Part shown: piece by piece, positions 1-8,353 of the stretch
How the letters are laid out: every line of letters begins with the position of its first letter
How positions within the stretch are numbered: position 1 is the stretch's first letter
NCBI GenBank assembly: GCA_017479785.1
Contig: JAFVBT010000008.1
Location: forward strand, 1 to 12,549
DNA: 12,549 nt
Direction: 5' to 3'
Origin: Alphaproteobacteria bacterium
Lineage (GTDB): Bacteria > Pseudomonadota > Alphaproteobacteria > RF32 > CAG-239
Program-made: the position numbers and the translations under genes
Notes under the pieces: model-generated
Told to the model about the DNA's origin: nothing
The model's database searches: none
What the model saw: the letters and a program-made list of their open reading frames with translations, nothing else

Positions 1-1465
1 TGTTATCTTCGGTAATATTTTCTATTCCCCAATAACCGTCATATTCACCGATATCTTTTTCCAGTTTTGTATCTACGGCCTTAATTTTTTCTTGCATCTC
101 CTGATCAACGTCCGGACGACGCTTTTCTATCATTTCCTTATAGCCGTCATAAACATCGGCAATGTTGGTGTTGTCGTCATAATTGAAATTATCACGGGTA
201 ATATTTGCCACACCCGTGTAATACTGATTAATCAAATTATCAATCTGTGCGGCAACAATTTCTCTTTTTGTTTGGAAATTGTTTTTCTCTTCTTCGTTTT
301 TGGCTTTTTTATGCTGCTCGCCATACACTTCATATGCTTGTGTCAAAACTGTCGGCGGCACAATTCCGATTATTCCGCGATCAACCAAGAAATCAACGAA
401 TTCAACATTGAACTTCTCAAATTCAGCCTTACTCAATGAAGATTTGGCTTTATCAATCGTATTATAGAGAAGATTTTCATCTTCCAACTGTTCTTCGGTT
501 AATTCATTTTTGATTTTGCCCATTTTAACCAAAATCTCGTAACTAACCCTGTCAATATTATAATCATTTCTATCCGAATAAGGACTGCGAACACGTCCGA
601 GAATTTCAATTTCTTCCACTTCAGGTATCGGAGTCGGTGTAACAAACGGAGACGGTTTCGGTTCAGGTGTCGGAGTCGGTGCAACAAAAGGTTTTATATC
701 CTTATCCATCACCGGATACGGAAAGGCGGATTTTTGCCATTCATAACCTAACGTACCGACAATTTCTTTGGCAATTGCCACGTCTTTTTCATCCACCAGC
801 AAATCATTCAAAGCCACTATACCGGTTCTGGTCACATAAGCATCGCGCACTTTGGTATACATCTCTTTTTTGCGCCCATCCGGTAAATTTTCTATAACTT
901 CGTTTAATTTATCGGTTGTGTCCTTATTATTATATCCGAGTTCTGTTAAAGACTGAGCCAAATTCGGCACACGAGTTTTTTCATGCTCGTTATTCATCAA
1001 TTCAACCGTCAATGGCGCACCGGAAGTTATTGAATCGTCGTCCAGTGCTGCATCTTCTTTATATCGGGCAACAAATTCTTCTAAACTGTCTGTGCTCAGT
1101 AAGTTATTGAGTGCAGCAGTATATCTGCTTGGAAAATCGGCTGAAATGTAATATAAATCACTGCCGTATATTTTTTCTTCTTTACTATACAGTTCGGTTT
1201 TTATATGTTGGGAAATTTCTTGAGCTTCTTCAGGGTGAGCAACAATGTAGGCATTTTTATGCCGAATAAATTCCTTGATTTCTTCATCAGTCGCTTCGCC
1301 GTATTTATTCTGTGCCAGATACGCAAATCCTTCATATACGTCTTCTTTGGTCTGAAATTTCAAGCGCACGGCTTCTGCTGCGGCTTCTTCTTTTTTTCTT
1401 TTTTCAGCTTCCTCCGCCAGTCTATTTTCTTCTTCTTCAAAAACATCCGGTTTATTCTCAGCCAT
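1..1465 (-). CDS. Uncharacterised acidic protein with Pro/Thr linker (3' part outside window)
   Basis: An open frame runs from ATG at 1465 to the window edge without a stop (488 codons visible), so the C-terminus is missing. I do not recognise the family. The protein has no signal peptide or membrane segment. Residues 9-32 are Glu/Lys/Ala-rich and probably form a coiled coil. Residues 33-248 and 283-488 are hydrophilic and predicted largely helical. They are joined by a Pro/Thr-rich linker at 259-282 made of two near-identical decapeptides, PFVAPTPTPE (259-268) and PFVTPTPIPE (273-282). The start is supported by a GGGGAG ribosome site 8 bases upstream (about 1474-1479) and two good promoters behind it. 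The gene is monocistronic at its 5' end: its upstream neighbour is terminated at 1744-1772. Codon use resembles the housekeeping genes to the right. Function unknown; the linker suggests two globular modules. Confidence 0.85.
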   Translation of the reverse strand, partial: MAENKPDVFEEEENRLAEEAEKRKKEEAAAEAVRLKFQTKEDVYEGFAYLAQNKYGEATDEEIKEFIRHKNAYIVAHPEEAQEISQHIKTELYSKEEKIYGSDLYYISADFPSRYTAALNNLLSTDSLEEFVARYKEDAALDDDSITSGAPLTVELMNNEHEKTRVPNLAQSLTELGYNNKDTTDKLNEVIENLPDGRKKEMYTKVRDAYVTRTGIVALNDLLVDEKDVAIAKEIVGTLGYEWQKSAFPYPVMDKDIKPFVAPTPTPEPKPSPFVTPTPIPEVEEIEILGRVRSPYSDRNDYNIDRVSYEILVKMGKIKNELTEEQLEDENLLYNTIDKAKSSLSKAEFEKFNVEFVDFLVDRGIIGIVPPTVLTQAYEVYGEQHKKAKNEEEKNNFQTKREIVAAQIDNLINQYYTGVANITRDNFNYDDNTNIADVYDGYKEMIEKRRPDVDQEMQEKIKAVDTKLEKDIGEYDGYWGIENITEDN

Positions 1466-1488
1466 TGTTCGTCTCCCCAAAGTACCCT

Positions 1489-1526
1489 ATTAGATGCATT
1501 ATAAAACATTTTGTCAATTTTTGCAA
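1489..1526 (-). promoter_or_regulatory. Two overlapping sigma70-type promoters for the left-end gene
   Basis: Read on the minus strand, P1 is TTGCAA (1526-1521), 17-bp spacer, TATAAT (1503-1498). P2 is TTGACA (1517-1512), 17-bp spacer, TCTAAT (1494-1489). They are offset by 9 bp, so RNA polymerase can occupy only one at a time. Both lie just upstream of the GGGGAG ribosome site and ATG at 1465, giving very short leaders. Either alone would be convincing; which is used cannot be read from sequence. Confidence 0.7.
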
Positions 1527-1743
1527 CATTTTTTTACAAAAAACTATTGATTCTTGCATTTTTTTCATAAATAATCCGTCCTGACACTATTTTACCGGAG
1601 AAAGTTTTTGTTTTCAGGTCTCAAATTTTGCAAAAAAATACAATTATCCCGACGATTTTCTGTTTTGTTAGTTGGCGGCAGTGTTTATATTGTTTTCAAA
1701 AAATTTTCAAATTCGGTTATCAAAATTGACGACATTCAGATAT
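1527..1743. other. AT-rich intergenic stretch, no gene seen
   Basis: The gene-free interval between the two minus-strand genes is 1466-1792. Its left part holds the promoters of the left-end gene and its right part the terminator of the DUF1189-like gene. The remaining bases are AT-rich with A and T runs. I found no coding frame with a ribosome site, no RNA gene and no convincing inverted repeat. Confidence 0.6.
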
Positions 1744-1772
1744 AAAAAAAACCGGCATAATGCCGGTTTTTT
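1744..1772 (-). terminator. Intrinsic terminator, probably bidirectional
   Basis: An ACCGGCAT/ATGCCGGT inverted repeat (1751-1758 with 1760-1767) is flanked by seven A on the left and six T on the right. On the minus strand it is a GC-rich stem followed by seven U, about 20 bp past the stop of the membrane-protein gene at 1793, and closes that transcription unit. The symmetry would also stop plus-strand transcripts. Confidence 0.9.
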
Positions 1773-1792
1773 CATATTTGTCATATCCGAAT

Positions 1793-2497
1793 TCAGACAT
1801 TTTCTTCCTTAACTGCGGAATTTATGCCCACATTTGCCGCAATCAGCGCCACAAACATAATGATGATACCGATATTAAACGGTGTCAACAAACTCAAAAG
1901 TGAAAGAATAACGTATGCCACGCTGTTCACAAAAAGTGTTTGCGAAAAGTCTACCTTAAACCAAATGCGAATAATCCAATGCATAAACAACGTATAAAGC
2001 AGAACGGCAATCGCCGAGAAAATCAAAAACGCGAAAAACGTTGTCACAAACATATATTTTCCTATATTTTTTTCAATTTCCGCTGCCGTAAGGTCAACAA
2101 TTTCATCATTTACAACCATATTCGGCATTTGTAATTTTTCAAAACTCTGAATCTCCGTTTTGCGCTCGCTGACCGCATAAATATATTTGCGGCTTATATA
2201 CAAGCCCTGATTTCTCAAATCCAATGTATCAAACTCATCTACACCGGTGTTCATAACAACTTTAACCTTATCTCCGCCGACATCATATTCTTTGCTTATA
2301 ACCGTATCTTGCGGTTCCACAATTTCGCCGTTTTCAAAAGTCACCGGCAAAAACGACTTAATTTCTTCCGACACTGCCGGCATGTATTGTTGTACAAACG
2401 GCACAATTGTGTGTGTGGCATATCCGGCGGCAATTAAGGCATATACAATAATTGCTATAAAACCGAGCCACTTATTTTTTGTAATTAATTCTTTCAT
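1793..2497 (-). CDS. DUF1189-like membrane protein
   Basis: A 234-aa integral membrane protein. TM1 is at about residues 11-28. An extracytoplasmic domain spans about 35-145, followed by TM2 (150-172), TM3 (185-205) and TM4 (208-228). The segment LPVTFENGEIVEPQ (50-63) followed by a beta-rich stretch with VMNTGVDEFD (81-90) resembles the extracytoplasmic part of the DUF1189 family, which has no assigned function. The start at 2497 is set by an AAGGAG ribosome site 7 bases upstream. The gene is the last of the minus-strand run, 67 bp after the HdaA-like gene, with its own candidate promoter in that gap and an intrinsic terminator after it. The family call rests on pattern memory; an unrelated four-TM protein cannot be excluded. 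Confidence 0.8.
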   Translation of the reverse strand: MKELITKNKWLGFIAIIVYALIAAGYATHTIVPFVQQYMPAVSEEIKSFLPVTFENGEIVEPQDTVISKEYDVGGDKVKVVMNTGVDEFDTLDLRNQGLYISRKYIYAVSERKTEIQSFEKLQMPNMVVNDEIVDLTAAEIEKNIGKYMFVTTFFAFLIFSAIAVLLYTLFMHWIIRIWFKVDFSQTLFVNSVAYVILSLLSLLTPFNIGIIIMFVALIAANVGINSAVKEENV

Positions 2498-2523
2498 ATT
2501 TTTTCTCCTTCATTTTTTCGTTT

Positions 2524-2550
2524 TGTATATCAAAATATAGTAATTGTCAA
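2524..2550 (-). promoter_or_regulatory. Candidate promoter for the DUF1189-like gene
   Basis: On the minus strand TTGACA (2550-2545) is followed after 15 bp by TATACA (2529-2524), preceded by TGA, which fits the TGn of an extended -10. The spacer is short, which the extended -10 could offset. It lies between the HdaA-like stop and the AAGGAG ribosome site, so the last gene may be transcribed separately from the kinase operon. Confidence 0.45.
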
Positions 2551-2564
2551 ACAAAAGGCAATTA

Positions 2565-3311
2565 TTATATTTCATCGGCGAATAAATCCGGTTCGCAAGC
2601 ACCTTTGTCAGCCAGTATTTTCATTGCCTCTTTAATAACACCGTAACCAATCGGGGCTTTGCGAACCAATGAAATATAATCTGCTTCTTCAACCAGTGAG
2701 CGAATATATGAAAACGAACGCCGCGCATTATTCATAATGTAATTTAATATATCCTCGCCGATAACCAACTGCTTGTCATTAAACAGCTTGACAATCAACG
2801 TTCTGAGCATCATATCGTCCGGCTCTTTTATTTCAATACAAGGCAACATATTCAAACGCGACTGCAAATCTTTTAACTTGAAATGCATACGGCTCGGCGG
2901 ATTTTCGGCCGTCCATAACACATATCTTCCTGGCGTGCTATATATATTGCACAAATGAAACAGTGCTTCTTCGTCAGCTTTTGAAGACAGATTTTCAATT
3001 ACAATACTTGCATTTTCATCGGTCAAACGCTTAATATTTTTCATGCTCACACCTTCGGCCGGCACCAAACCGACGCGCACCGGCTTTTCGCCGTTTGCCA
3101 TAACAATATCGGCAAAAATGTGTGCCAAATGTGTTTTACCGCAACCTTTCGGTCCGTATATAATCATACCGGACGTCAGCCAATTCGGCCACGAAACAAT
3201 CATTCGGTAGGCTTCACCGTTGCACTCGGATACCATAAAATCTTCGCGGCGCATAAGGTTTTGTGCGACAAACTCCAAAGGCAACTGTGCTAATATTTTA
3301 TTTTCCGTCAT
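2565..3311 (-). CDS. hdaA: HdaA-like AAA+ regulatory inactivator of DnaA
   Basis: A 248-aa DnaA-related ATPase lacking the DNA-binding domain IV of DnaA, the layout of Hda/HdaA. These proteins, loaded on the DNA sliding clamp, stimulate ATP hydrolysis by DnaA and so limit re-initiation. Residues 9-14, QLPLEF, form a clamp-binding motif at the N-terminus, where Hda carries it. The Walker A loop is GPKGCGKT (53-60). Walker B is SIVIENL (102-108), with Glu-Asn where many AAA+ proteins have Asp-Asp. The sensor-I-like TAENPP is at 134-139, the arginine-finger motif DLQSR ends at R152, and the helical lid covers about 165-215. The ATG lies inside the end of the upstream kinase gene (14-bp overlap) with only a weak ribosome site, so translational coupling is likely. 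Another DnaA-like protein is possible, but the clamp motif and length favour HdaA. Confidence 0.85.
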   Translation of the reverse strand: MTENKILAQLPLEFVAQNLMRREDFMVSECNGEAYRMIVSWPNWLTSGMIIYGPKGCGKTHLAHIFADIVMANGEKPVRVGLVPAEGVSMKNIKRLTDENASIVIENLSSKADEEALFHLCNIYSTPGRYVLWTAENPPSRMHFKLKDLQSRLNMLPCIEIKEPDDMMLRTLIVKLFNDKQLVIGEDILNYIMNNARRSFSYIRSLVEEADYISLVRKAPIGYGVIKEAMKILADKGACEPDLFADEI

Positions 3312-5943
3312 GCTGCGCCAACACTTCTTTTACTTTTTTATTCAAATCATCTAAGCTGTACGGCTTGCTTAAGAAGTAAAAATCTTGCGAGCCGGCCAAT
3401 TCTTTGCGGGCAATTTCTTCCGAATAACCGGATGCCAGTATGATAATGGTCTCCGGATTTTTCTGCCGCATTATATTTGCCAACTCGGCACCGCTCATGC
3501 CCGGCATCATCATATCGGTAATCATCATATTAAAGGTTTCGCCGTTTTCAATGTGTTCCAAGGCATTCTCCGCCGATATGCAATCGGTAACGTCATAACC
3601 TTTTTGCTTTAAACCGCGCGCCCCGACAATACGGACGGCATCTTCATCTTCCACAAACAAAATTTTAATTTCGCCCGAATTACGCGCCACCGTGCGCTGA
3701 CTGTCAAATTCCGTGATATTCAAACCCAATATCATTTTGTCGTCAAAATTAACCGCCGATGCCGCCGCCATTGTTGTCATTGCGGCTTTACCGGACTTAT
3801 CCAATATAACTTCTTCTTGCGGTATATTATTTTCTACATCGGCAACAACCTGTGTGTCATATGCCGGCAGATAAATTTCAAAAGTTGTCCCCTTATTGAC
3901 TTCGCTTTGAACTTTTACAAAACCTTCTGTTTGATGAACAATACTGTAAACCACAGCCAATCCCAAACCGGTTCCGGAACCGGTGACGTTCTTTTTGGTA
4001 GAGAAAAACGGTTCAAAAATACGATTAATGTTTTCCGGCGGGATGCCGCACCCCGTATCACTGACACCCACAACTACAAAATCCCCCGGTTGAATAACAC
4101 TGTCGCCGAACTGGTACGGCTCATTCAGGCGCTCGTCATGTGTTGTTACGGTAAGTTGACCTTTGCCGTTCATGGCATCTTTGGCATTAATCGCCAAATT
4201 AATCAACACTTGCGAAAACTGAACAGGATCAACGCGAATATATCCCGTATGCGCGGCATAATTTCTGTTAAATTTTATTTGTTCACCGATCAAACGCGCA
4301 ATCAAATGCTCATTATCGGCACAAGCCTCGTTCACATCAATAATTTTCGGATTTAGCGGTTGTTTTCTGGATATGGCAAGCAATTGACGTGCAACACCGG
4401 CCGCCCTGTTCACGTTATACTTCAACTGCAATAAATCGGAAAAAGAAGGATCGCCGATTCCGTGCCGTTGCAACAATAAATCGCAATAACCGATGATTGC
4501 CGTCAGTAAATTATTAAAGTCGTGTGCCACACCTCCGGCGAGTTGCCCGAAAGCTTGCATTTTTTGCGCTTGTGCCACTTGCATTTCAAGATTACGTTTA
4601 TTGGTTGTATCTTCAACATACAAAATCATACCGGAAATTTCCGCCGTTTTGCTAGAATAACGCAACCGCACAGGCACAGCGGATATCTTTAAGTTTGTTT
4701 CTCCCGATGCGTTTTTCACATGCGTTTCAAAATCGGTTTCTTTGTCACCGCTTTGGATACCGGTGACAAATTCCTTAATTTTGTTTTTTGCATCGTCGGT
4801 AAAAATTTGGCTGATTTTTTTATCTTTAAGTTGCTCGGCACTCTGTCCCAATATACGACAAATATACCCGTTAACTTCAATAATTTTTTGCTGCATATCG
4901 GCAAAAATTATGCCAACCGGTGCTGTCTCAAACAAAGACTCAAATTTATCAGACAAGAAATGTAAATTACTTTTTAATTCATTGTCATTCGGCAAATTCC
5001 ATAAGACGACTCCTCGTGTTTTAAGCTCGTTATTTTCACGTACGTTTTGCTGCATTACAAAAGCTTCGGTATTTCCTTGCGCCGTTTTAAACACCATGTT
5101 GCCGCGATATGTTCCGGTTGTGCCGTGCAACAATTCTGCTTTAAATGCCACAAAATCATCTATGGTTTTGCCGATTGCATCATTTTTATCGGTATTCAGT
5201 TTCTCTGCCAACAAATTATTGATATATTCTATTTTGCCGGCATTATCGCAAGTATATAAACCGACAGGCAAAAAATCCAAAAAATTATGCAACGATGACA
5301 TTTCGTTTTTAAATATCTGGTCCATATTTTTATATGCTGTTATATTTTCAACACACCAAAAAATATAAATATCCTGATTAATTTTGTTGAGCGAAAACTT
5401 GTCTTCAAAAATTTCCGTTTTGGCCAGTGATATAGGCTTAACGGTAACTTTCAGCCACTCCTCGGCGACAAACACACTGTTTTTATCCGGATTAACCGAC
5501 AATGTTACGGTTGTTTGTTGCAATTTACTGACTGCAGAATGTAATTTTTGCAAATCCAATTTATTGGCCGCTGAATCAATAATATTCTTTTCCAAAAAGG
5601 CCAATATGGGCATATCTTTAAAATATTCACGTGCCGGCTTGTTTAAAAGTATGGCCTCCCCTTTAGCATTGTCAACCCGATAATATTTGCTTTTATCTTC
5701 CAAAATCTCCGCTGCCAAAGTTCCGAACCCGATGGCACTTTCACTGACCTTTAAAATACGAATGGTTCCGAAAATGCACATTATATTCCACACGACCGCG
5801 GAAATCACAATATACAAAGAATATTGCGGATAAACAAACAAAGCAAACAAGCTCAAAGACATAAACATAATTGCGTAGGCAAGGAAAATCAAATTCCTTT
5901 CCAATTGTCTGTCCGGACGGCGATTGTTTATGTTTTTAAGCAT
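3298..5943 (-). CDS. cckA: CckA-like hybrid sensor histidine kinase
   Basis: An 881-aa membrane-bound hybrid kinase. CckA feeds phosphate through ChpT to CtrA and CpdR and so times the alphaproteobacterial cell cycle. Two membrane segments lie at about 17-39 and 41-61. Three PAS-like regions follow: a degenerate one at about 75-205, then 219-315 and 333-446. The dimerisation/phosphoacceptor helix has GGVAHDFNNLLTAI with His474. The catalytic domain has the N-box around N587, DTGCGIP (629-635) and GSGTGLGL (655-662). The C-terminal receiver has acidic residues in VEDED (764-768), phospho-acceptor D810, S838 and K860. All catalytic residues are present. It is longer than the roughly 690-aa Caulobacter CckA, mainly from extra N-terminal PAS sequence. 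The ribosome site AAAGGAC sits in the 10-bp gap after the phosphoglucomutase stop, and the 3' end overlaps the HdaA-like gene, so all three are probably one operon. Another PAS hybrid kinase is the alternative, but HDFNNLLTAIIGYCDLLL is typical of CckA. Confidence 0.88.
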   Translation of the reverse strand: MLKNINNRRPDRQLERNLIFLAYAIMFMSLSLFALFVYPQYSLYIVISAVVWNIMCIFGTIRILKVSESAIGFGTLAAEILEDKSKYYRVDNAKGEAILLNKPAREYFKDMPILAFLEKNIIDSAANKLDLQKLHSAVSKLQQTTVTLSVNPDKNSVFVAEEWLKVTVKPISLAKTEIFEDKFSLNKINQDIYIFWCVENITAYKNMDQIFKNEMSSLHNFLDFLPVGLYTCDNAGKIEYINNLLAEKLNTDKNDAIGKTIDDFVAFKAELLHGTTGTYRGNMVFKTAQGNTEAFVMQQNVRENNELKTRGVVLWNLPNDNELKSNLHFLSDKFESLFETAPVGIIFADMQQKIIEVNGYICRILGQSAEQLKDKKISQIFTDDAKNKIKEFVTGIQSGDKETDFETHVKNASGETNLKISAVPVRLRYSSKTAEISGMILYVEDTTNKRNLEMQVAQAQKMQAFGQLAGGVAHDFNNLLTAIIGYCDLLLQRHGIGDPSFSDLLQLKYNVNRAAGVARQLLAISRKQPLNPKIIDVNEACADNEHLIARLIGEQIKFNRNYAAHTGYIRVDPVQFSQVLINLAINAKDAMNGKGQLTVTTHDERLNEPYQFGDSVIQPGDFVVVGVSDTGCGIPPENINRIFEPFFSTKKNVTGSGTGLGLAVVYSIVHQTEGFVKVQSEVNKGTTFEIYLPAYDTQVVADVENNIPQEEVILDKSGKAAMTTMAAASAVNFDDKMILGLNITEFDSQRTVARNSGEIKILFVEDEDAVRIVGARGLKQKGYDVTDCISAENALEHIENGETFNMMITDMMMPGMSGAELANIMRQKNPETIIILASGYSEEIARKELAGSQDFYFLSKPYSLDDLNKKVKEVLAQHDGK

Positions 5944-5953
5944 ACTTTGTCCT

Positions 5954-7573
5954 TTAGGTCAGTAAATCTGCCTTAACTTTACCGGTTCTCTCGGTAATTT
6001 CACCGATTTGGCGGGAAACATCAGCCAATTCTTCAAGCATTTTTTCCACATCTTCATCAAGCTGTTTCGTTTCATATCGTTCCAAATAAACACGCAAAGT
6101 TGCCCCGTTTGTACCGGTTCCCGATAGGCGATATACAATACGCGATTTGTCGGTAAAATATATAATCAATCCGTTTTTGGTTGAACTGCCGTCAACCGGA
6201 TCGTTATAAATAAACGGTTTGGCTTCTTTCACCGTGAAACTGCCGAATTTCTTGCCAACCAGCGACGGCATTCTTTGTTCCAAATCATCCATCAGCTTAT
6301 TGGCTATATTAACGTCAATCCCGTCATAATCATTACGCATATAATAGCTGCGACCGTATTTTTGCCAGTGTTCACGGGTGATTTGCTCAACAGATTTTCC
6401 AGTAGCGGCAATAATATTAAGCCAAAACAGTATTGCCCAAATGCCGTCTTTTTCTCTGATGTGGCTTGAACCCGTACCGAAACTTTCTTCCCCGCAAAAT
6501 GTAATGCGCTTACTATCCATGAGATTGCAAAAATATTTCCAACCGGTCGGAACTTCATAATAACCTATGTTAAGAGCCTCGGCCACCCGCGAAACGGCGG
6601 TTGAGGTTGCAGCTGACTTAGCCACCCCGTAAATACCGTTTTTATATGCCGGAATGTATTTATAATTGTCCGTTAAAATTGCCAGACTGTCACTCGGCGT
6701 AACAAAGAACTTTTTGCCGAGAATCATATTACGGTCGCCGTCCCCATCATTGGCTGCGCCCATATCCGGCGCATTATCGCCATACATTTTTTCCAACAGT
6801 GACTTGGCATAAATCAAATTCGGATCCGGATGCAAACCCCCGAAATCTTCCATCGGCATATCATTAACGACCGAATCAGGTGCCGCACCGAGAATATCAA
6901 CAAATATGCGTCGGGCATATGGTCCGGTTACGGCATTCATGGCATCAAAAATAAAAGTAAAACCGCTTTTAAACAATTGGCGAATTGCCGCAAAATCAAA
7001 AATTTCTTCCATCATTTGCACATATTCGTTAATCGGATCAATCACTTCTATTTCCATATCGCCGAGTTTTTGCATACCTAATCGTGATAAATCAACATCT
7101 GAAACATCCAAAATTTTATATTCTTGAATGTTTTTGGTGTTCTCATAAATTTTATCGCTGACCGATGTCGGACATTGGCCACCTGATGCCACGGCATATT
7201 TGATGCCGAAATCACCGTTGATTCCGCCCGGATTATGCGAGGCTGTCAGCACAAATCCGCCATCCGCCTTGTTTTTTAAGAGAACGCGTGACGACGTTGG
7301 TGTAGACATCAGTCCGTATTGACCGACAATCATTTTCTTCATGCCGTTCGCCGCAGACATTTTCATAATCTTTTGGATAGCCGTTTTGTTAAAATAACGG
7401 CCGTCACCGCCCAAAATAAACGTTTGTCCTTCAACACCGCCGACGGCATTAAAGACACTCTGCACAAAATTTTCCAGATAATTTTCCTGAGTAGCAATTT
7501 TTGATTTTTTACGCAAACCGGCCGTACCCATTTTTTGGTCTGTATAAGGAGCAGTTCTGACTGTTTTCAGCAT
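5954..7573 (-). CDS. pgm: Phosphoglucomutase (alpha-D-glucose-phosphate specific)
   Basis: A 539-aa cytoplasmic enzyme that interconverts glucose 1-phosphate and glucose 6-phosphate, supplying UDP-glucose, glycogen and envelope sugars. All four active-site loops of the alpha-phosphohexomutase superfamily are intact: the phosphoserine loop TASHNPGG with S112, the magnesium loop DGDGDRN (276-282), the sugar-specificity loop CGEESFGTGSSH (360-371), and the phosphate-binding loop RLSGTGTNGATLR (482-494). GEESFGTGSSH and the full length point to true phosphoglucomutase rather than phosphomannomutase or phosphoglucosamine mutase. The start at 7573 has an AAAGGAAA ribosome site. The 86-bp gap upstream is AT-rich and may hold a promoter, although I found no strong -35/-10 pair. 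The stop lies 10 bp before the CckA-like start, a close link between a central-carbon enzyme and a cell-cycle kinase. Confidence 0.95.
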   Translation of the reverse strand: MLKTVRTAPYTDQKMGTAGLRKKSKIATQENYLENFVQSVFNAVGGVEGQTFILGGDGRYFNKTAIQKIMKMSAANGMKKMIVGQYGLMSTPTSSRVLLKNKADGGFVLTASHNPGGINGDFGIKYAVASGGQCPTSVSDKIYENTKNIQEYKILDVSDVDLSRLGMQKLGDMEIEVIDPINEYVQMMEEIFDFAAIRQLFKSGFTFIFDAMNAVTGPYARRIFVDILGAAPDSVVNDMPMEDFGGLHPDPNLIYAKSLLEKMYGDNAPDMGAANDGDGDRNMILGKKFFVTPSDSLAILTDNYKYIPAYKNGIYGVAKSAATSTAVSRVAEALNIGYYEVPTGWKYFCNLMDSKRITFCGEESFGTGSSHIREKDGIWAILFWLNIIAATGKSVEQITREHWQKYGRSYYMRNDYDGIDVNIANKLMDDLEQRMPSLVGKKFGSFTVKEAKPFIYNDPVDGSSTKNGLIIYFTDKSRIVYRLSGTGTNGATLRVYLERYETKQLDEDVEKMLEELADVSRQIGEITERTGKVKADLLT

Positions 7574-7659
7574 AGATATTTCCTTTCTGTTTAATAATTA
7601 CTTTGTATATATATGTAGCATTAAATTATTGAACAGGTAAAGTGTTTTTTATGTGCTTA

Positions 7660-8352
7660 TCACATTTTATTTTGTCGCCACAAATTATCCGTAAGTTTCA
7701 AAATTTCACGACGTGCATAAACATCGGCATAAGTCATGGCAAATATTTTATTGTTTGTAACCATATCAGCGGCACAATAACCGTCTCGCAAATGCTGATA
7801 GGCTTGCCGATATTTCAATGGCGGTGCAATACGGAAACCGTATTTTTTGGCCGAATCGTACATAGATGTTGACCAGTCAGAAGTATTTTCATTTTTCAAA
7901 TCGGCAACAACAATCCAATTCAAATATTTTATGCCACGCGCAGCTATGCTTTTTTTGGCATTCCAAATTAAATTTATGTAGCCGTCACTCAAATTCCAAT
8001 TAACATCCGACGGATTGTCAACAACGGTAATCAGTGTATGAGCATGGCTGAAAATTTTTGTGTACATACTGTTTTTTTCTGTGGGAATATCCGCTATCAA
8101 AACAGCTTTTTCCGCAGACTCCTGAGATAATTCCGACAGCTGTGACACAACCTGAGGCATCGGCATTTCTATATTATGTTTGTGGCAAAATTCACGACGT
8201 TTTTGCAAAAACTGCACCGCATCATTATCCGGCACAAACAGAAAAACCTTAAAGCCGTCTGTCCATAATGCTGCCGCCAAATTTAAGGCCAGCGTTGTTT
8301 TGCCGCTGCCGGCTTTCGGACTGCTGATAACTATGACCGGAATTTGTGACAT
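7660..8352 (-). CDS. ParA/MipZ-like P-loop ATPase
   Basis: A 230-aa soluble ATPase of the ParA/MinD/MipZ superfamily. The N-terminal deviant Walker A, SPKAGSGKTT (11-20), has the signature Lys13 and catalytic Lys18. The second motif is degenerate (FLFVPDND, 37-44, where the family has a DxD-type segment), and the Walker B region reads VLIADIP (84-90). The stretch LQKRREF...MPMPQV (49-68) recalls the region after A' in MipZ, the alphaproteobacterial ATPase that positions the FtsZ ring through a gradient from the ParB-bound poles. At 230 aa it is shorter than Caulobacter MipZ. It starts one base after the carboxypeptidase stop and so is co-transcribed with a peptidoglycan enzyme, which fits a division or envelope role. 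No parB is next to it, which argues against a chromosome-partition ParA pair. MipZ identity is an inference; superfamily membership is secure. Confidence 0.8.
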   Translation of the reverse strand: MSQIPVIVISSPKAGSGKTTLALNLAAALWTDGFKVFLFVPDNDAVQFLQKRREFCHKHNIEMPMPQVVSQLSELSQESAEKAVLIADIPTEKNSMYTKIFSHAHTLITVVDNPSDVNWNLSDGYINLIWNAKKSIAARGIKYLNWIVVADLKNENTSDWSTSMYDSAKKYGFRIAPPLKYRQAYQHLRDGYCAADMVTNNKIFAMTYADVYARREILKLTDNLWRQNKM

Positions 8353-8353
8353 C

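Noticed and set aside
3817..4356. 179-codon plus-strand open frame
   Set aside because: It is antisense to the conserved catalytic domain of the CckA-like kinase and has no promoter or ribosome site.
4742..5368. 208-codon plus-strand open frame
   Set aside because: It lies antisense to the CckA-like gene, has no ribosome site, and its composition mirrors that gene's codons.
7650..7664. ATGTG/CACAT hairpin at the end of the ATPase gene
   Set aside because: The short AT-rich stem includes the stop codon and has no U run on the coding strand, so it is not a credible terminator.
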